DNA from: Aurifilum marmelostoma
Taxonomy: Eukaryota; Ascomycota; Sordariomycetes; Diaporthales; Cryphonectriaceae
Length of the DNA stretch: 64,000 nt
Assembly (NCBI GenBank): GCA_027559495.1
Contig: JAMXSV010000023.1
Span: forward strand, 1-64,000
Reading direction: 5' to 3'
This document shows, in pieces, positions 45,595-58,163 of the stretch. The notes under the pieces were generated by a model. It saw only the letters and a program-made list of their open reading frames with translations. It was not told the DNA's origin and ran no database searches. Each line of letters opens with the position of its first letter. Positions within the stretch are counted from its first letter, which is position 1. The position numbers and the translations under genes were made by a program.

Positions 45595-48124
45595 TCTTGT
45601 GTGTATTACCAAGGAATAGTCACCAGGCCGTGCCTGTTGTGAGGGACATACGGACAGAAGCTTCTTCTCGACAGACCAATTCTTTTCGTCTTTCTTTTTT
45701 CTTTCCTTTTTTTTTTCTTTTCCCCTCTATCCATTTTCGTTGGATCCAAAATCGACCATTATTCAGCAACAACGTTACAACATCCGGTCCGGCAAGTGGA
45801 GAGAGGGGTTACGGGCGGTGTCTTTCGAGCCAATGCTGGGCTGGGGCTGGGTCTGGCTCGATACTATTCGGCCCCGGGAACTGCCGGCAGATAAGCGGTT
45901 TTTTGCAAACCAGCAGCCTCTTGGATCGGTCTCGGTCCGTCGTCAGGACCGTCCCGCCTGGCGAGTCGCCCGGCGCGGCACGGACTGTCTTAAGCTCTGC
46001 AGTAGGAAGGGCTTTCCGTATCGATTGGAGGCATCTGGTGGCTTGTGGCAATGATCTATTCAGTGGCTGGAATACGTTGGCTTGCTCTACTGATTTGTGT
46101 GTGCCGTGAGAATCTGTTCTGGGGCAGATCAACTCGCTAGCAAATCACGTCATTTGGCTGTGAATGACCTCCGAGAGTAACAAACTCCGCAGCCCCTCGG
46201 CGCCTCAGCTCAAACCTACAGTGCAAGCACATGCATGCATCTGATGCCGCCATGCCGTCTCGCCTGCGGCCAACCTGCAGCCTGCCGCCTTTGGCTTGCG
46301 TTTACCTACCCACCATCATGCCAGCTCGGCTAAGGTGCAGGAGAAATGCAGGTACGGGACCGGCATACATGATTTCTTCTAATATAAGCATCAATTGTAC
46401 TACCAAGAACATACGTGCTCCTTTCACCAGCCACGACTCACGTATTACTCACTTAAGGAATAGGGGGCCGATGTATAGAGTCCGAAGTCATCACAGTCAG
46501 CCTGCAACTCCTGTCCTATACCGAGGCCAATTTCTTCAATTTCTATTCACCCCCCCCCCGGGCCCTCTTCCTATTCATTCGTCTCTTCCTCACCCTTTCA
46601 TTTATCTCATACCATAGTAATCATCTTCATCTGTTCTGCGGACCTGCTGAATCCGCACACCTGTCATTAATACAACCATGACTGCATTCCCAAACAATCT
46701 GGATGGGCATCCTTGCCTGCTGAGGAAGGGAAATAGATAAATCCAGGTTTTGAAAAGATGAAAGGTTTACCCAGACTTTTCTTCGGCCAAATATTAAAGA
46801 GGAGCAAAGAGGACCGGTGACAGGGGGGTGTGGATAGAATGGTAATTTCAACCACAGTCACAGTTTGAAAGGCTTGGTTTGTGAGGAGGCTACGATGGTC
46901 TAGACATGATAAAAGTCAAAGGAATCGCTTGTCGGTCGGGTTGTTAGTCACACTACTCACCGAGGCCACAAGAAGAAAAGAAGAAAGAAAAAAAAAAAAA
47001 ACGGAGGGTTCCCCGACGGAGTATCTCCGGATACTTTGGTGTGAGAGAGAGACAGGTCACAAGAGGAACTACCCGGTTTGTTCAGTGCTGTGGGCTCACG
47101 ATAATAGCGCCGTGCCGAGCTGGTGAAGAAAGCGGAATTCCCGGAAATAACCTCGTGCGTTAGTTAGCCTGGCAGCCTGGGTGTGGGTGGTGGGCTGGTC
47201 CTGGGAATCTATCTGGTTTTTGTTTTGGTGGACCTGACCTTGGATGGGATGCATGCTATTCAGTCGCCCCAACCCATTCCGACAAGCAATGCGAGATGGG
47301 TTGCCTATGGCATTGTAATGGCGTGAAGGAGAGGGGGGGGGGGGCAACGTTGAGATAACGTCTCCTCGGCAATCAGCCACATCTTTATGCTCTGTTCACA
47401 CGGTGCATCGTGTCATGCCGCGTTCCTGACGATCTGAATCAGGCTTTTTTCGGGGTATTTCAATCTCCTTCATTTGTTATGTTATACAAGGCGAAGCACA
47501 GACCACTCACTCTTAGTCTGGTGATGGTGTCTGGGGAGAGGCATTGATTATTTCCTCCTTGTCTTTTACTTTTTTTCATTTTTCTTCCTCTTCCTCGTGG
47601 TAATGTTCCTCAAAAGCCGAGACATGCAGGGAGATCATCGGGGTTTCTTCAAATACACAGTATACTTGGTCAAATGTGACACACACAGCTAAGAGGTCCT
47701 AGCTTCATTTCCGCCGCCTCCGGGCAAAGAACGCGATCGTCTCAGAGAGGTCGCCCGCGCAACCTCGGGCCCCCCCCTGGCCAACTGATGTCACCCGTCA
47801 GCAGCTATTATCGACACCTCGACAGCCCACTGGCTGGCTTGTCAGATGAAAGGCCGCTGCAGGGGGCCTGGACTAGGTCTAGTCTGGCCAGCGGGCACAG
47901 GCCCTAGGCAGGGGTTCTTTGGTTTCAGATCGGCCCCTCCCAAGAGAAAAAAAGAAAGAAAGAAGGAAAGAGTTGATCGCCCCACGAGCAGACTTCCCTG
48001 GCACGCAGCTGCCCTGTATTTTGAATGGTCCGTTGTACTTTCCACAGCACTGAATTATGGCGTGTATAGACCGTACTTTGGTTCCCCAGTGGTGGCAGTA
48101 CCACCCTGCACCCCTCCCCCCCAC

Positions 48125-48161
<37 letters not shown>

Positions 48162-49422
48162 TTGCTTCTCCCACCACCATCAGGCCGGGGCGCAGTCCCA
48201 ACCACTCGCAATTGCTTGCCACCAAATTGCTGATCCGCCGAGGGAGGCCACCAGGCACGCGCCTACACCCTGTTGTCATGATTTTCTTGGCATACTTCTG
48301 TCACTATTACTACTACTATGTACTGTAGGATGCACTCATACTGCAGTAATAATAACAACGATATTAATAATAACTCGGGTGGCCTCCCGGCTGCGGGCAA
48401 AAGGTGGTGTGCAGCACAACAGCAAGAAAAGAAGAAAAAAAGGCGGGCCGGTCATCTCTTGTCATGATGATGATGGTGATGGGTCCTGGCTACTGGCCGC
48501 TCCAAGACAAGACAAGGCACGTTGTGCTGTACCAAGTAGTATGTACCTCAGTACTTACTTATGGGCCGTGTTGTCCCTCCCACCACAGAAACCCAAACAA
48601 CACCCCCCCCCCCCCAAATGGCCCCTTCCTTCTGACGCGCAGGAAAACTCTCCGGCATAACACAATAAGCCACATCACACGCCTCAACAAGGTCCCACCC
48701 TCAAGCACAAGGCCAGGGCCAAGGTCCTCCCACGCACTCCTTCCTTGTCCACCACGTCTGCTTTCCCGCCCAGCCGCCCTCCTCCTCCTCCTTCTCTTAC
48801 TACTCTTACCTAAAAATATACTTGCAACACGCCGCCTCGGAGGGGCCAGGTTTGGAGGAAAAGGGTCAACTTTCCATCCCGGACCGCATGTGTTTTCTTT
48901 TTTGGTTGTTTTGTATGTACTCCTTGTCCTGCTCCGAAGCTCATGTCTTGCACGGCATGAACCGTGACCCCTCCGTCCTCCTTGCGTCTCTTGTTTAATT
49001 TATTCATTTTTTTTTCCTTTTTTTCTCTTTTTTTGACTTTGGTTCTTTTTTGGTTCCTGTTACCTGGGTCACGGACGGTACTTGCGACTCATCCGTACAG
49101 TACACACGCACAATTCCACGTCCACTCACAATCCACATCGACATCCACTCACACAGACACAGAAACACACCAGCCAGAGCATCCACACAGCCTCGCCGCA
49201 CCGCAATAGACTCGTTCTCTTGTGCCATGTCATAACCCCCCTGCGCGCTATTCTCGACCACTCATCCCTGGTCCAAAGAAGAAAAGAAGAGGAAGAGACA
49301 GCGACCAGACAGTGACGCAAGATAAAAAAAAATAAAATAAAGGGGGGTCCCAAGGGGAACAGGAGAAGAGACGACTGGGGTTTTTCCGTGTGGCGTACAC
49401 AGCATAAACTTCATTATCCACC
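45595..49422. other. Long intergenic region, no gene recognised
   Basis: 3.8 kb. It holds an A-run near 46,988-47,000, a CT repeat at 48,130-48,157, a C13 run (48,603-48,615), CAT/ATG-rich patches near 48,462-48,480, and T-rich stretches near 49,005-49,050 ahead of the Gln-rich gene. Open frames up to about 190 codons are low complexity and unsupported. It should include the promoters of the MFS gene and of the Gln-rich gene. Confidence 0.55.
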
Positions 49423-49564
49423 ATGGGGACCTCCTCAGCTATAGTAGGCCTCCGCAGGCCTGGCCGTTCACGTTTCTCAAAAGCCCTTCCAGAGCCACCT
49501 CCACAGCTTGCGGACAATAACTACCGCCAACCCACCGAGGCCCAGTCCCCACGACCAGAGCAGC

Positions 49565-49597
<33 letters not shown>

Positions 49598-51712
49598 CAC
49601 CACAACAGTTCGTCCTACCAGTCAGAGGGGATTCGCTGTCGTCCAGGCCAGCCTTGCCACCCAAGGACCCCATCGCCAGGAAACCTACCCCGTCCAACAG
49701 CATGGCAGCCAGTGTTTACAGCTTGAGCCTCAACAACAACAACAACAACTCTACCCCGCTCCCTCCACTCCCCTCCCTGACGAGGGTCAACAGTCCACCA
49801 ACCAGTGTGCCCAAGAGGAAACCTGTGGGTAGCGGCATCAGTGTCAAGAGCCCCACGGCGAGTATCAGGAGCCCACCACTACCTCCTCTACCTCCTGCGC
49901 CACAACAACCCGCGCCAGCCCAGGGAGCAGGAGGGGCGGGTGATATATCTCCTACCGAGTCCATCTCCAGTTTATTATCAGCCTACGGAACCGAGGATTC
50001 TTTAGGAAACCGCTACTCCCAGGACACAGCTGCAACAAAACACTCTTTTGTCGAGCCCTCACCACCAAAGGTACTACCAAAGGACGGCCCCGTCACGATT
50101 AGTACCAGCGCCCTCAAGCTGGACCTCGTCTCGCCATTGTCCCTGCCCACGCCTGTGGCCTCGTCCAACAAGATGATGACGATGAACGCCAACAACCGGC
50201 AGCTGCCACAACCACCACAGTCACTGCCCGCCGTCCCTCAGCAGCAGCAGCAGCAGCAGCAGCAACAGGACCGGCCCCCAACGCCGCCACAAAAGGACAG
50301 CAGCAACAGCAGCAGCAGCCAGCATAAGGCCCCCATGACTCCCAAGAGCTCAAAGACGGCCCTGCTGCCCAGCCCGCCGGCTACAGACAACACTTTTGCA
50401 GCGACCGGCCAGTCACCGCCCCAGCCCCAGCTCTGGAGGAGGAGGTCGCTCAAGGCAGTCACGCCTTTGACTGTGCCCGAGTTGAAACTGACGCTGTCTC
50501 ACGGCTCCACGGCGTCCACACAGCAGATCGCCAGCTCCGCCACCAATACCACTTCTGCTGCTGCTGCTGCTGCTCCTACGTCTACTACTTCCTCTTCATC
50601 ATCTGAACAGGCTGAGCCTGGATATTCCTCCCACGACGGAACCAGCCAAGATTCACCCGTCCCGAATGACTACCAGCATTTCACCAGCCAGGACAGCAAG
50701 CCTTCCCTTCCGCAGAGGTCCCTCGCCAGAGAACAAGGCTTCTCCTCTTCTTCATCGTCACTGGGGCTCATGGGCCACAAGAAGTCAAAGGAGGCCCTCG
50801 ATGGGTTCTCTGAGTATGCCCAGGAGATTGAGAAGGGCATGTCCGACGGCACCTACCACGCTCCTCAATACTCCCCAGCCGCCATGTCCCCAGAGATCCG
50901 CCGACCGCCGACGCCGGAATACGACGAGGAGGTCGCCTCCCCGTCCTACGACCATCAGCAGCAGGCCGCCTTCTACACGCAGCCTGGCACCTCGCCTCGG
51001 TCGCCCATCACGCCGCCTGACGACGCCAGACCGCTGAGCGTGATCCCTGAGATCCCGGACCCGCCAGCCGAGGGTGGACCCAGCAATGGTCTGTCAAAGG
51101 CAGATGCGACCCCAGCCAAGTCCCTTCCCAGCCTGCTGCCTCCCAGAAGCTCGTCGCGGCCTCGTAACGCCGTCCCCCCTGGCCCCTGCGTCCACTACGT
51201 CGTCGTCTCGATCCTCGCCTGAGACGGCGCCCGTTGTCCAGGCCCCAGCCCTTGTCCCGTCCCCAGAGATTCGTCCTGCACCAGCGCTGCGGGCGAGCCC
51301 TGAGCTCGGCCCTACCATCAGCGTTGTTGCTGCCGAGAATGAGGACGACAATGAGGTGGAGGTGCCGGCGGCGATGGCGAGCATGGACACCCCACCCCTG
51401 GCACCCAAGCCGGGCGACCCTGCCTACTTCCCGCTGCGGCGCTATCAGTTCCAGCCTGTGGCGCCAGGTACAGTGCTCCCCGCGCCGCCCCTGAAGCAGA
51501 GCCAGCTTGAGTGCTTTGCGGGCCACTACCGCCTGGTCTCCTCGCGCAACGAGGGCCACCCACTGTCCTGCCAGAGCTGCGGCCACCAGGACGCCGGCCC
51601 CCGCTTCACATGTGCCCACTGCGCCGTACGCGTGTGTGGGGAGTGCAAGGAGGTGTTGATGATGAACGGGCGGGACCTGGGCCAGCTGGTGAGCATGCTC
51701 AAGGCGGCTTGA
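49423..51712 (+). CDS. Gln/Pro-rich protein with a C-terminal Cys-rich module; apparent one-base frame break
   Basis: The frame from 49,423 encodes about 584 residues of Ser/Pro/Gln-rich disordered sequence, with CAA/CAG-coded Gln runs at 49,561-49,596 and 50,238-50,267 and Asn runs near 49,733-49,750. It then breaks. Removing one C from the C6 run at 51,174-51,179 connects it to a second frame ending at 51,712, giving one 762-residue protein. The C-terminal part has a compact Cys module: CQSCGHQ, then FTCAHC, then CGEC, which looks like a small zinc-binding fold. It ends with a short helix (LGQLVSMLKA). I do not recognise the family. The mix of polyQ disorder and a terminal zinc module suggests a scaffold or regulatory protein (inference). 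The amino-acid composition stays the same across the break, supporting a single gene. Confidence 0.75.
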
Positions 51713-52552
51713 TGGGAAGGGGGGGAGGAAGGTGCATGCAGTGATAGGGTTGGGTTAGAAGTTTTTCATTCTTGGTTGATCTTTGGGGCTTGTTTTGGGT
51801 TTCGAGAGTTTTTTTTTTTTTTTTTTTCGTTTGTTTCTACATTGGATTGCCTTGGCGGCTCCCCATTCATCTTCACCTTTTGGGTTTGGTTGTTTTCTTC
51901 TTCCCTTCTAGTCATCACATTTTTGACCTGACGCCATTCTTCCCTTTGTTTATGCATCACACGCTGAGAGAGACACCCTGGTGGTACACGATTTGGAAAG
52001 GAAAAAGAAGAGGAAAAGAAAAAAAACCCCGCACAAGCTATACACACGCCATGAGGAGGTACATGCATATGGAGGGGCGTTTATACCTTTTTTATCTTTT
52101 TCTTTCTCTTTTTTTATGTTCAAGGATACCAAAGACAAGAGATTGCAGTTTTTTTCAATTCTTTTTGAGGGAGGAGGAGGTCCCTCTTTGCTTTCTTTCT
52201 CACATCCTTCCATGACCAGTGAGAAAGTTTGGAGAACGTGAGCGAAGATGCTACGGTCCAGGCTAGATCCTATAGGTCATTGTGTGAGGGTTGTGAATAG
52301 GCCGCAGGGGACGATGGGTTTATCAGCTACAGAGACACAGTGCAATGCCAGATATTTTGGAAACAATGATCGGTTGTGACCATGTAATTACTTGGGTCTT
52401 TGCCGTGATTAGCTGCCCCACGTTCTGTGATGATGCCCGACCTTTACCACTAGGACCGCCTGCTACGTACATGTATGTTTCTGCCAAGTCTGCTCTTGTT
52501 GTCAGACGAAGAAATCGGATACACACATGTTCTGCTTTACTATTTATCCTTC
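51713..52552. other. Intergenic between convergent genes
   Basis: 3' flanks of the Gln-rich gene and the MAPEG gene, with T-rich stretches (51,810-51,828; 52,087-52,117). No gene is recognised. It separates housekeeping-type genes from the biosynthetic cluster. Confidence 0.55.
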
Positions 52553-52906
52553 TCACAAGACCACCTTACCCAACGCGGCAGCGCGGTTCCCGGCCATGAC
52601 CCAGATGGCAAAGACAAAGCCGATGCCGATGCCCCAGACGACGCTCCGCAGGGGGGCGAAGCGCCTGTTGTCCTGCAAAAAGATGTAGACGAGGTTGTAC
52701 AGGGCGCGGGTGGCCAGGTAGAGGGCGCAGTGCAGGTTGAGGGAGCGGGTGCTGACGCCGGCGGAGAGGGCGGCGGCGACGGCGGCGGCGTAGAAGCCTA
52801 GGGACTCTAGGCCGTTGGCGGAGGCGGCCTCGGCGCGCTGGACTCGGCGGGCGATCTGGGGGGGTGGTTAGAGTTGTGTTTTGGTTAGGGTTGGGATGTG
52901 TGTATG

Positions 52907-52953
<47 letters not shown>

Positions 52954-53325
52954 TATATATATATAAATATATATGTATATTTGTGTGTACACACATGTAT
53001 ACATATGTGGGGTGGCCCCTGTCGTCATGGTGATGATTACTGACCTTCTTGTCCAGCGTGGCGTCCTTCTCTATGTTGGCGAGGATCTGGCGGGGCTGGG
53101 CTGGGTCGAGGTTCTTGCCGGCCTGGGACCTTAGGAGGGTTGGTGCGAAGGCGAGGCACCAGGCTGCGGGGACCTGGAGGGGGTGGGAGGGTGGTCATGA
53201 GATGTTAGCTAGGTGTTCTGAGGTCTCGAATTTATTTTTGAAAAGGGAATCGAATTGAAATTGGAGTGGTCAAGTACCGAGTAGTAGGCAAAGAGAGGCT
53301 TTGTGAGGTCAAAGACGGCGGCCAT
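52553..53325 (-). CDS. MAPEG-family membrane protein
   Basis: Exons on the minus strand are 53,325-53,278, 53,173-53,045 and 52,855-52,553; phases agree, giving 159 residues, the normal size for the family. Features are an N-terminal hydrophobic start (FDLTKPLFAYYS-VPAAWCLAF), then the MAPEG signature RRVQRAEAASANGLES with Arg and Asn-x2-Glu spacing, and three more membrane segments. MAPEG proteins include microsomal glutathione transferases and related enzymes without known activity. Its position next to a halogenase and PKS on the same strand suggests a role in tailoring or in glutathione-dependent protection (inference). The second intron holds a long TA microsatellite (about 52,908-52,979). 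Confidence 0.8.
52908..52979. repeat. TA microsatellite inside the MAPEG gene's second intron
   Basis: An almost pure (TA)n tract with a few single-base interruptions lies within the intron between 52,855 and 53,045. Length is likely polymorphic. Confidence 0.9.
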
Positions 53326-54295
53326 TTCTGCTGACTTGTTGTGAGGATAGGAGATGAATTGTCACGGTCTCTCTGTGTGTATGGGTTGGGTATATCCAGT
53401 CTAGGACGCGGGCCGGAGACTGAGTCTTTGTGATTATTCTAGGCTTGATTTGCCGACGGCGTCTCGGACTGCGAATTCGATCAAAGGTTGAAGGGTCTCT
53501 CTCTACAATATGAAAAAAAAAAAAAAAAGGACGTTCACGAGCTGACATGGACCAGAAGCAGGAAGGGATTTGTCAGACGGATGCACAGCGGCAGCCTGGT
53601 TGTCTCGAGTACTTATACTACAGGTGGCACAGCTGAATCCTTCCTGGGAGGGAGAGAGAGAGAGAGGGGGGGGATCTCCGCCAAGGTTCTGGGCGTGTGC
53701 TTTTGGCGGCGGCTCGGGGCCGGCCCAAGTATTTGCTGGAATCCTCCGTGTCCGCCCGGGTGGTTGGGTGGGGTGGAGCGGTGTGCAGTGCCGCAATGTG
53801 GAGTGCGGACTGTCGTGTGAGGATGTGTAAGTTCTGGGTGGTCAGTGTCTATTCCTACAGTCATTATGCAGAAAGAGTCCGATAATTGCATTTGCATTGT
53901 GATCTGAGCATCCCATGTCATATTTTATTGGCCTGGGCAAATCAAGATATCGACCTTCTCCAGGTTTTCCTCTTGAATGAGCCAAGTACAATTTACAGCA
54001 ATTCTAGCACAAATCACCCTACTTTACTGACCCACTGTGATCCATAGATTCATCCTGGAATACAATTTTCATCTTCTCCCTCTGGATGTGATGGTGTGAA
54101 GAAAGTCTCAAGACGCGATGAAAAAGCATCACTGAATAGCGAACCTTGGCAACTCTGTCTCTCTGCTCTTCATACATGTATATCCGCCTTGTAAAGATCC
54201 ATTCTTTCTTCAGCCTGACTCCCTCTCCTCCAAGAAACACCAGATTCCCTCTACAAAATCCACACCCCCCCCCCCCCCCCCCAAATTCAGCACTA
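53326..54295. other. Intergenic within the biosynthetic cluster
   Basis: Between the MAPEG start and the halogenase stop. It contains an A17 run (53,512-53,528), a GA repeat with a G run (53,649-53,674) and an uninterrupted C18 run (54,265-54,282) just past the halogenase stop codon. The MAPEG promoter must lie here. No gene is seen. Confidence 0.55.
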
Positions 54296-56496
54296 TCACG
54301 CCGTCTGGACCGGGACGAGGGTCAGGTTGCCCCTCTCCAGCCTCGGCACCAGCCCGTCAATGACATCGGCAGTGACGCCGCCCGTGCCCGTGGTGTCGTC
54401 CAGGTACGACGTCATGAGGCTGCGGATGATCTTGAGGTCCTCGACGTTGACGTTGCCCCGCATCTGCTGCGCCGGGTTCCGGGCGTGCGGGTCCACGTCG
54501 TCGGACGGGTTCAGCACCGGCTGCAGGGCTGTCGACAGGAACCCGACCGTCTTGTCCAGGTCGCCCTGCGTGAACTTCTTGGTGGCGTCGGCGGTGCCCT
54601 GGATGACTGTAGTGGGGTGTGGAGATGATTATCAGTGGTGGTTCAAGAGAGAGAGAGAGAGAGAGAAGGCAGAAAGACTCACCGGGCTTGAAGAAGGAAA
54701 AGGCCCGGTCAAAGTTGTCCTCGCCGAGCTCGCTCAGCACGGGCTCCTTCTGGTTCCTCATCTGCTGGTAGGCGCTGATGACGACCATGAGGAAGCGGGC
54801 GTAGCTCTCGCGGATCTTGGACGAGTGCTGTTCCCATTTTTGATGGTCGGTCAGTCAGGAGACGGGATACAACTAACTTCTCACCCACCACTGTGTCTGC
54901 TCCGGACAAGGTGTCATGGCGGTACGTAGGTGTCACTTACCCAGCTGGCAGCCTTCTCCTCGGCCAGGTCGCCGCGGATGCTGGCCGCGATGGTCGCTCC
55001 GGCCGACAGGGCACCCGTCACGGCGAGATGGACGCCCGAGGAGAAGAAGGGGTCGATGAAGCAGCCGGCATCGCCCACGATCCGGGCATACGGCAGCGCA
55101 TACGTGCTGGCGTGGTACGAGAAGTCGGCGCCCGAGTGGAGCGACGACACCTGCTTGGCGTTGGGACCGAGCAGGTCCGACAGCATGGGGGCCTGTGATG
55201 CATGCATGAGAGGGATCGTCATGTCAGATGGATGTTCTTGCATCTTGTCCTTCTGCAACCCTCGCCGAAGGTTTGGGGGGGGGGAAGGGGGGGTGGGGGA
55301 ACCCCCCTCTCTCTCTCTCCCTCTCTCTCTTACCAGCTTCAGAGCGTCTTCATAATGCTGCTGGCTCGTCTTCTCCTTGTTCTCGGCCTTGATCTTGTTG
55401 GACACCTCCTGGTTCCTGACGTAGCCGACGGAATGTGTGCCATTGTGGAGAGGGATAAACCAGGCCCAGCCGCTCTCGTCTGTTCAGCTTGTCAGTTCAG
55501 CCCCCCTTTTTTTTTTATATATAAAAAGAAAAAAAATAGACCAATATGTCCAGGACAAGCAAAAGGTCTCCTCACCTCTCAGGGCCTCAAAGAACGGGAC
55601 ACCCTCCCGGTCGGTGCCCTTGCCATAGGTGCCCGCGCCCGAGAAGTAGGCCCAGCTGGCAACGTTCTTGAGCGCCTGGCTAAAGGTGCGGTTCTTGAGG
55701 TACCTTGTGCTCAGCAGCCCCGCGCGCCCGCTGGCGTCGACCACGTAGTCGAACCTGATGGTGCCCGTCTCGCCCGTCTCCTTGCGGCTCCACTGCGCCG
55801 AGACGGGGCGGCCGAGGGCGGCGGCGGCGGTGGCTGCTGCTGCGTCCCCCCCGTTGGCGTGGCCGTTGGCGTTGGCGGCGCCCTCGTCGTCGAAGCTGAT
55901 GGAGCTGATGCGGACGCCGTCGAACACCTTGGCCCCGCTCTCCTCGGCGTGGCGGAACATGAGCTCGTCTGCCTCGGAGCGGACCACGTTCCAGGACCGG
56001 TTGTCCTCGTTGGGGGCACGGAAATCAGTGACTGGGGGGGGGGAACGTCATTTAGTTGTTATTTTTCTGTCCTTTCCTTGTGTGCGGGGGATACATATAC
56101 AGGCGAGACGTTGTTTTGTCCCCCGGGGCTGACATGAACCACTTACACCCTTCCTTCCTGTGAGGGCTCATCTTGAAGACGGCACCGTGCTTGATGGTGA
56201 ACCCATAGTTGTCAAACTTGGTGTGCAGGTCGATGAACTTGAGGTAGTGCCGGAACGAGGCCAGAAAGCTCTCGCCGATGTGGTATCTGGGGAAAAGGCG
56301 TCGTCAGCACATAATAGAAAGCAACAATCGTCAGGTCGTCAGCTTTCTCTCTCTCTCTCTCTCACCTGGGCATCTTCTCTGCTTCAATCACCACAGTATC
56401 AATGTTCTCCCTGGCGAGCACCGCAGCAGCGTACGACCCTCCTGGGCCGCCGCCGATGACGAGGACGGTGCACTTCTCTGGGATAGCGGCAGCCAT
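54296..56496 (-). CDS. Flavin-dependent halogenase
   Basis: Seven exons on the minus strand: 56,496-56,366, 56,286-56,147, 56,031-55,576, 55,479-55,334, 55,192-54,941, 54,827-54,683 and 54,606-54,296; all phases agree, giving 526 residues. The FAD-binding GGGPGGSYAA motif lies near residue 15, the YHIGESFLAS block follows, and REG-type/TDF plus WNVVRSEADELMF are as in fungal polyketide halogenases. The halogenase hallmark WxWxIP is present as WAWFIP (about residues 247-252), followed by GDAGCFIDPFFSSGVH. These enzymes use FADH2, O2 and chloride or bromide to chlorinate or brominate phenolic polyketides. It resembles the fungal Rdc2/GsfI type rather than tryptophan halogenases. Residues 159-190 hold an Ala-rich insert (Gly-Asp-Ala-Ala region). 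It sits between MAPEG and PKS genes on the same strand. Confidence 0.93.
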
Positions 56497-58163
56497 TGTT
56501 GTTTCGACAGGAGACTATGAACCAAAAAGAAGGAATAAGGTGTAATTACGTTGAAAAGACGATGCTTGAATAGAGCAACTCTACACGTGGTAATAATTAT
56601 GTCTCTCCAAGAAACAGACTTGCAAGAGACTGTTCCAGCTCTCTGGGATGGGAGGTTAAGTTCATCCCCTCCTCTTATATGATTGATATATATATATATA
56701 TATATATTTTCCTCCTCTGCTTACTCAGACTACGACTATACTCCCCACCGCTCACCATGCTCGCCCGAGCTGATCCTCTCGAGTTCCCGGGGAAGTCCCG
56801 CGATGAGACGATGTGTAACAAGATCGGGGGCTGCAGGAATCGCGGGAACTTGGAAGGCCAGAGTCCACACCAGCGTGCCTATGGTCGCTGGGATAACTCC
56901 CGGCCGCCGATAATCTCGGGCGAGTGACTTACGGACAGGCAGCCTGGAATATACTAGAGATGTACAATACTACTACTATATGGAGCGGGAAAGTATCGAG
57001 CCCGCAACGCGGCTGACAGGGTGTGTTGGAAAGGCCTGTCAGCATATGGGGATGGTGTGTCCGCCCCGCCACGTAGGGTTCCCACTTGGTAATTATTGTC
57101 AATGATAATTACATGTAACTAGATCAGCATAAGTACTGAATATGACTCTTGCCTGCGAAGAAGAAACACAAGGGGATCTAGGGCGACCCGCGAAGGATGC
57201 AGGATGATCGACGAAGGATGAGAGCCACCAGGGAAAAACCAAGGCGACGATAGTCGGGGCTACTAGTAACAGAGGTGAGACGGCAGACGGATTGTTGATA
57301 TCGACTCGGGGTCTTGCTGCGGCCGATGTCCCGCCTATTCTTTACGACCGATCCCCCGAGGCGGGCCTCTTAAAAAGACTCTGCCGATGACCTCTTTCTG
57401 GCCTGATGGGTTCTGGACTGTGTCTGTTAGTGGCTGGCTGGCTGGGTGATATCATCTCGAGGTGGCCCCCCCTTTCTCCTTTGGACGTGATTTACAGTAA
57501 ATTACTCGTTGACTCTTCACAGCGGTGGCATCACAGGCAGCAGTCTGACGAATATCCTAGGCAGGGTCTCTCGGGCTCGGGGCGGTGAGCCAGCCGGTGT
57601 GGTGTCCTTGACGATATCCCTGGATGTGATGATGAGGGGGTCATGGTGGTGAGGTTGCGGGTGGTTGAGAGCTGGACCTCTCGCATTACTTCCTGGACTC
57701 TTCTCGTTTTTGAATCTACGGCAGACGGGTTTGAAGTCATTCCCGAAGGCATTATTGAGCCTCTAATTTTGTTGTTTTGAGAAAATACTTGGAAAATCCC
57801 CCCTTCTCAGTACTTAATTTGGTAGGTATTAGTCCAAAATTTGAGGGTATTCATTAATTATCAGCCCTCTCAAGTGAACCGAACGAGACGAAGCTATTCC
57901 CAAAAAAAAAAAAAACCGTAGGTGAATGTGAAAAAGAAAGGAAAATCCTACACTGACAGCAGAAAAAGGAGGGAGACCATTCCATTTTGACGCCCCCTTT
58001 TCCTGTACTGCTAAAGCCTAGATTCTGGCCAGATAACGCCGTATTTACGCCCTCTCGAAATCAATCAACCTGGAAGACCACCCCGGCTATAAAGACAAAA
58101 GGGAGAGATAAACAGAGGGGAAGAAAAAGAAAGAATAAAAAGAAAACAACCTCCTAGTACCAA
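56497..58163. other. Intergenic between PKS 3' end and halogenase start
   Basis: 1.7 kb that must hold the halogenase promoter and the PKS 3' UTR. A TA microsatellite is present at 56,684-56,706, and an A13 run lies near 57,902-57,914. No gene or clear operator is recognised. Confidence 0.55.
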
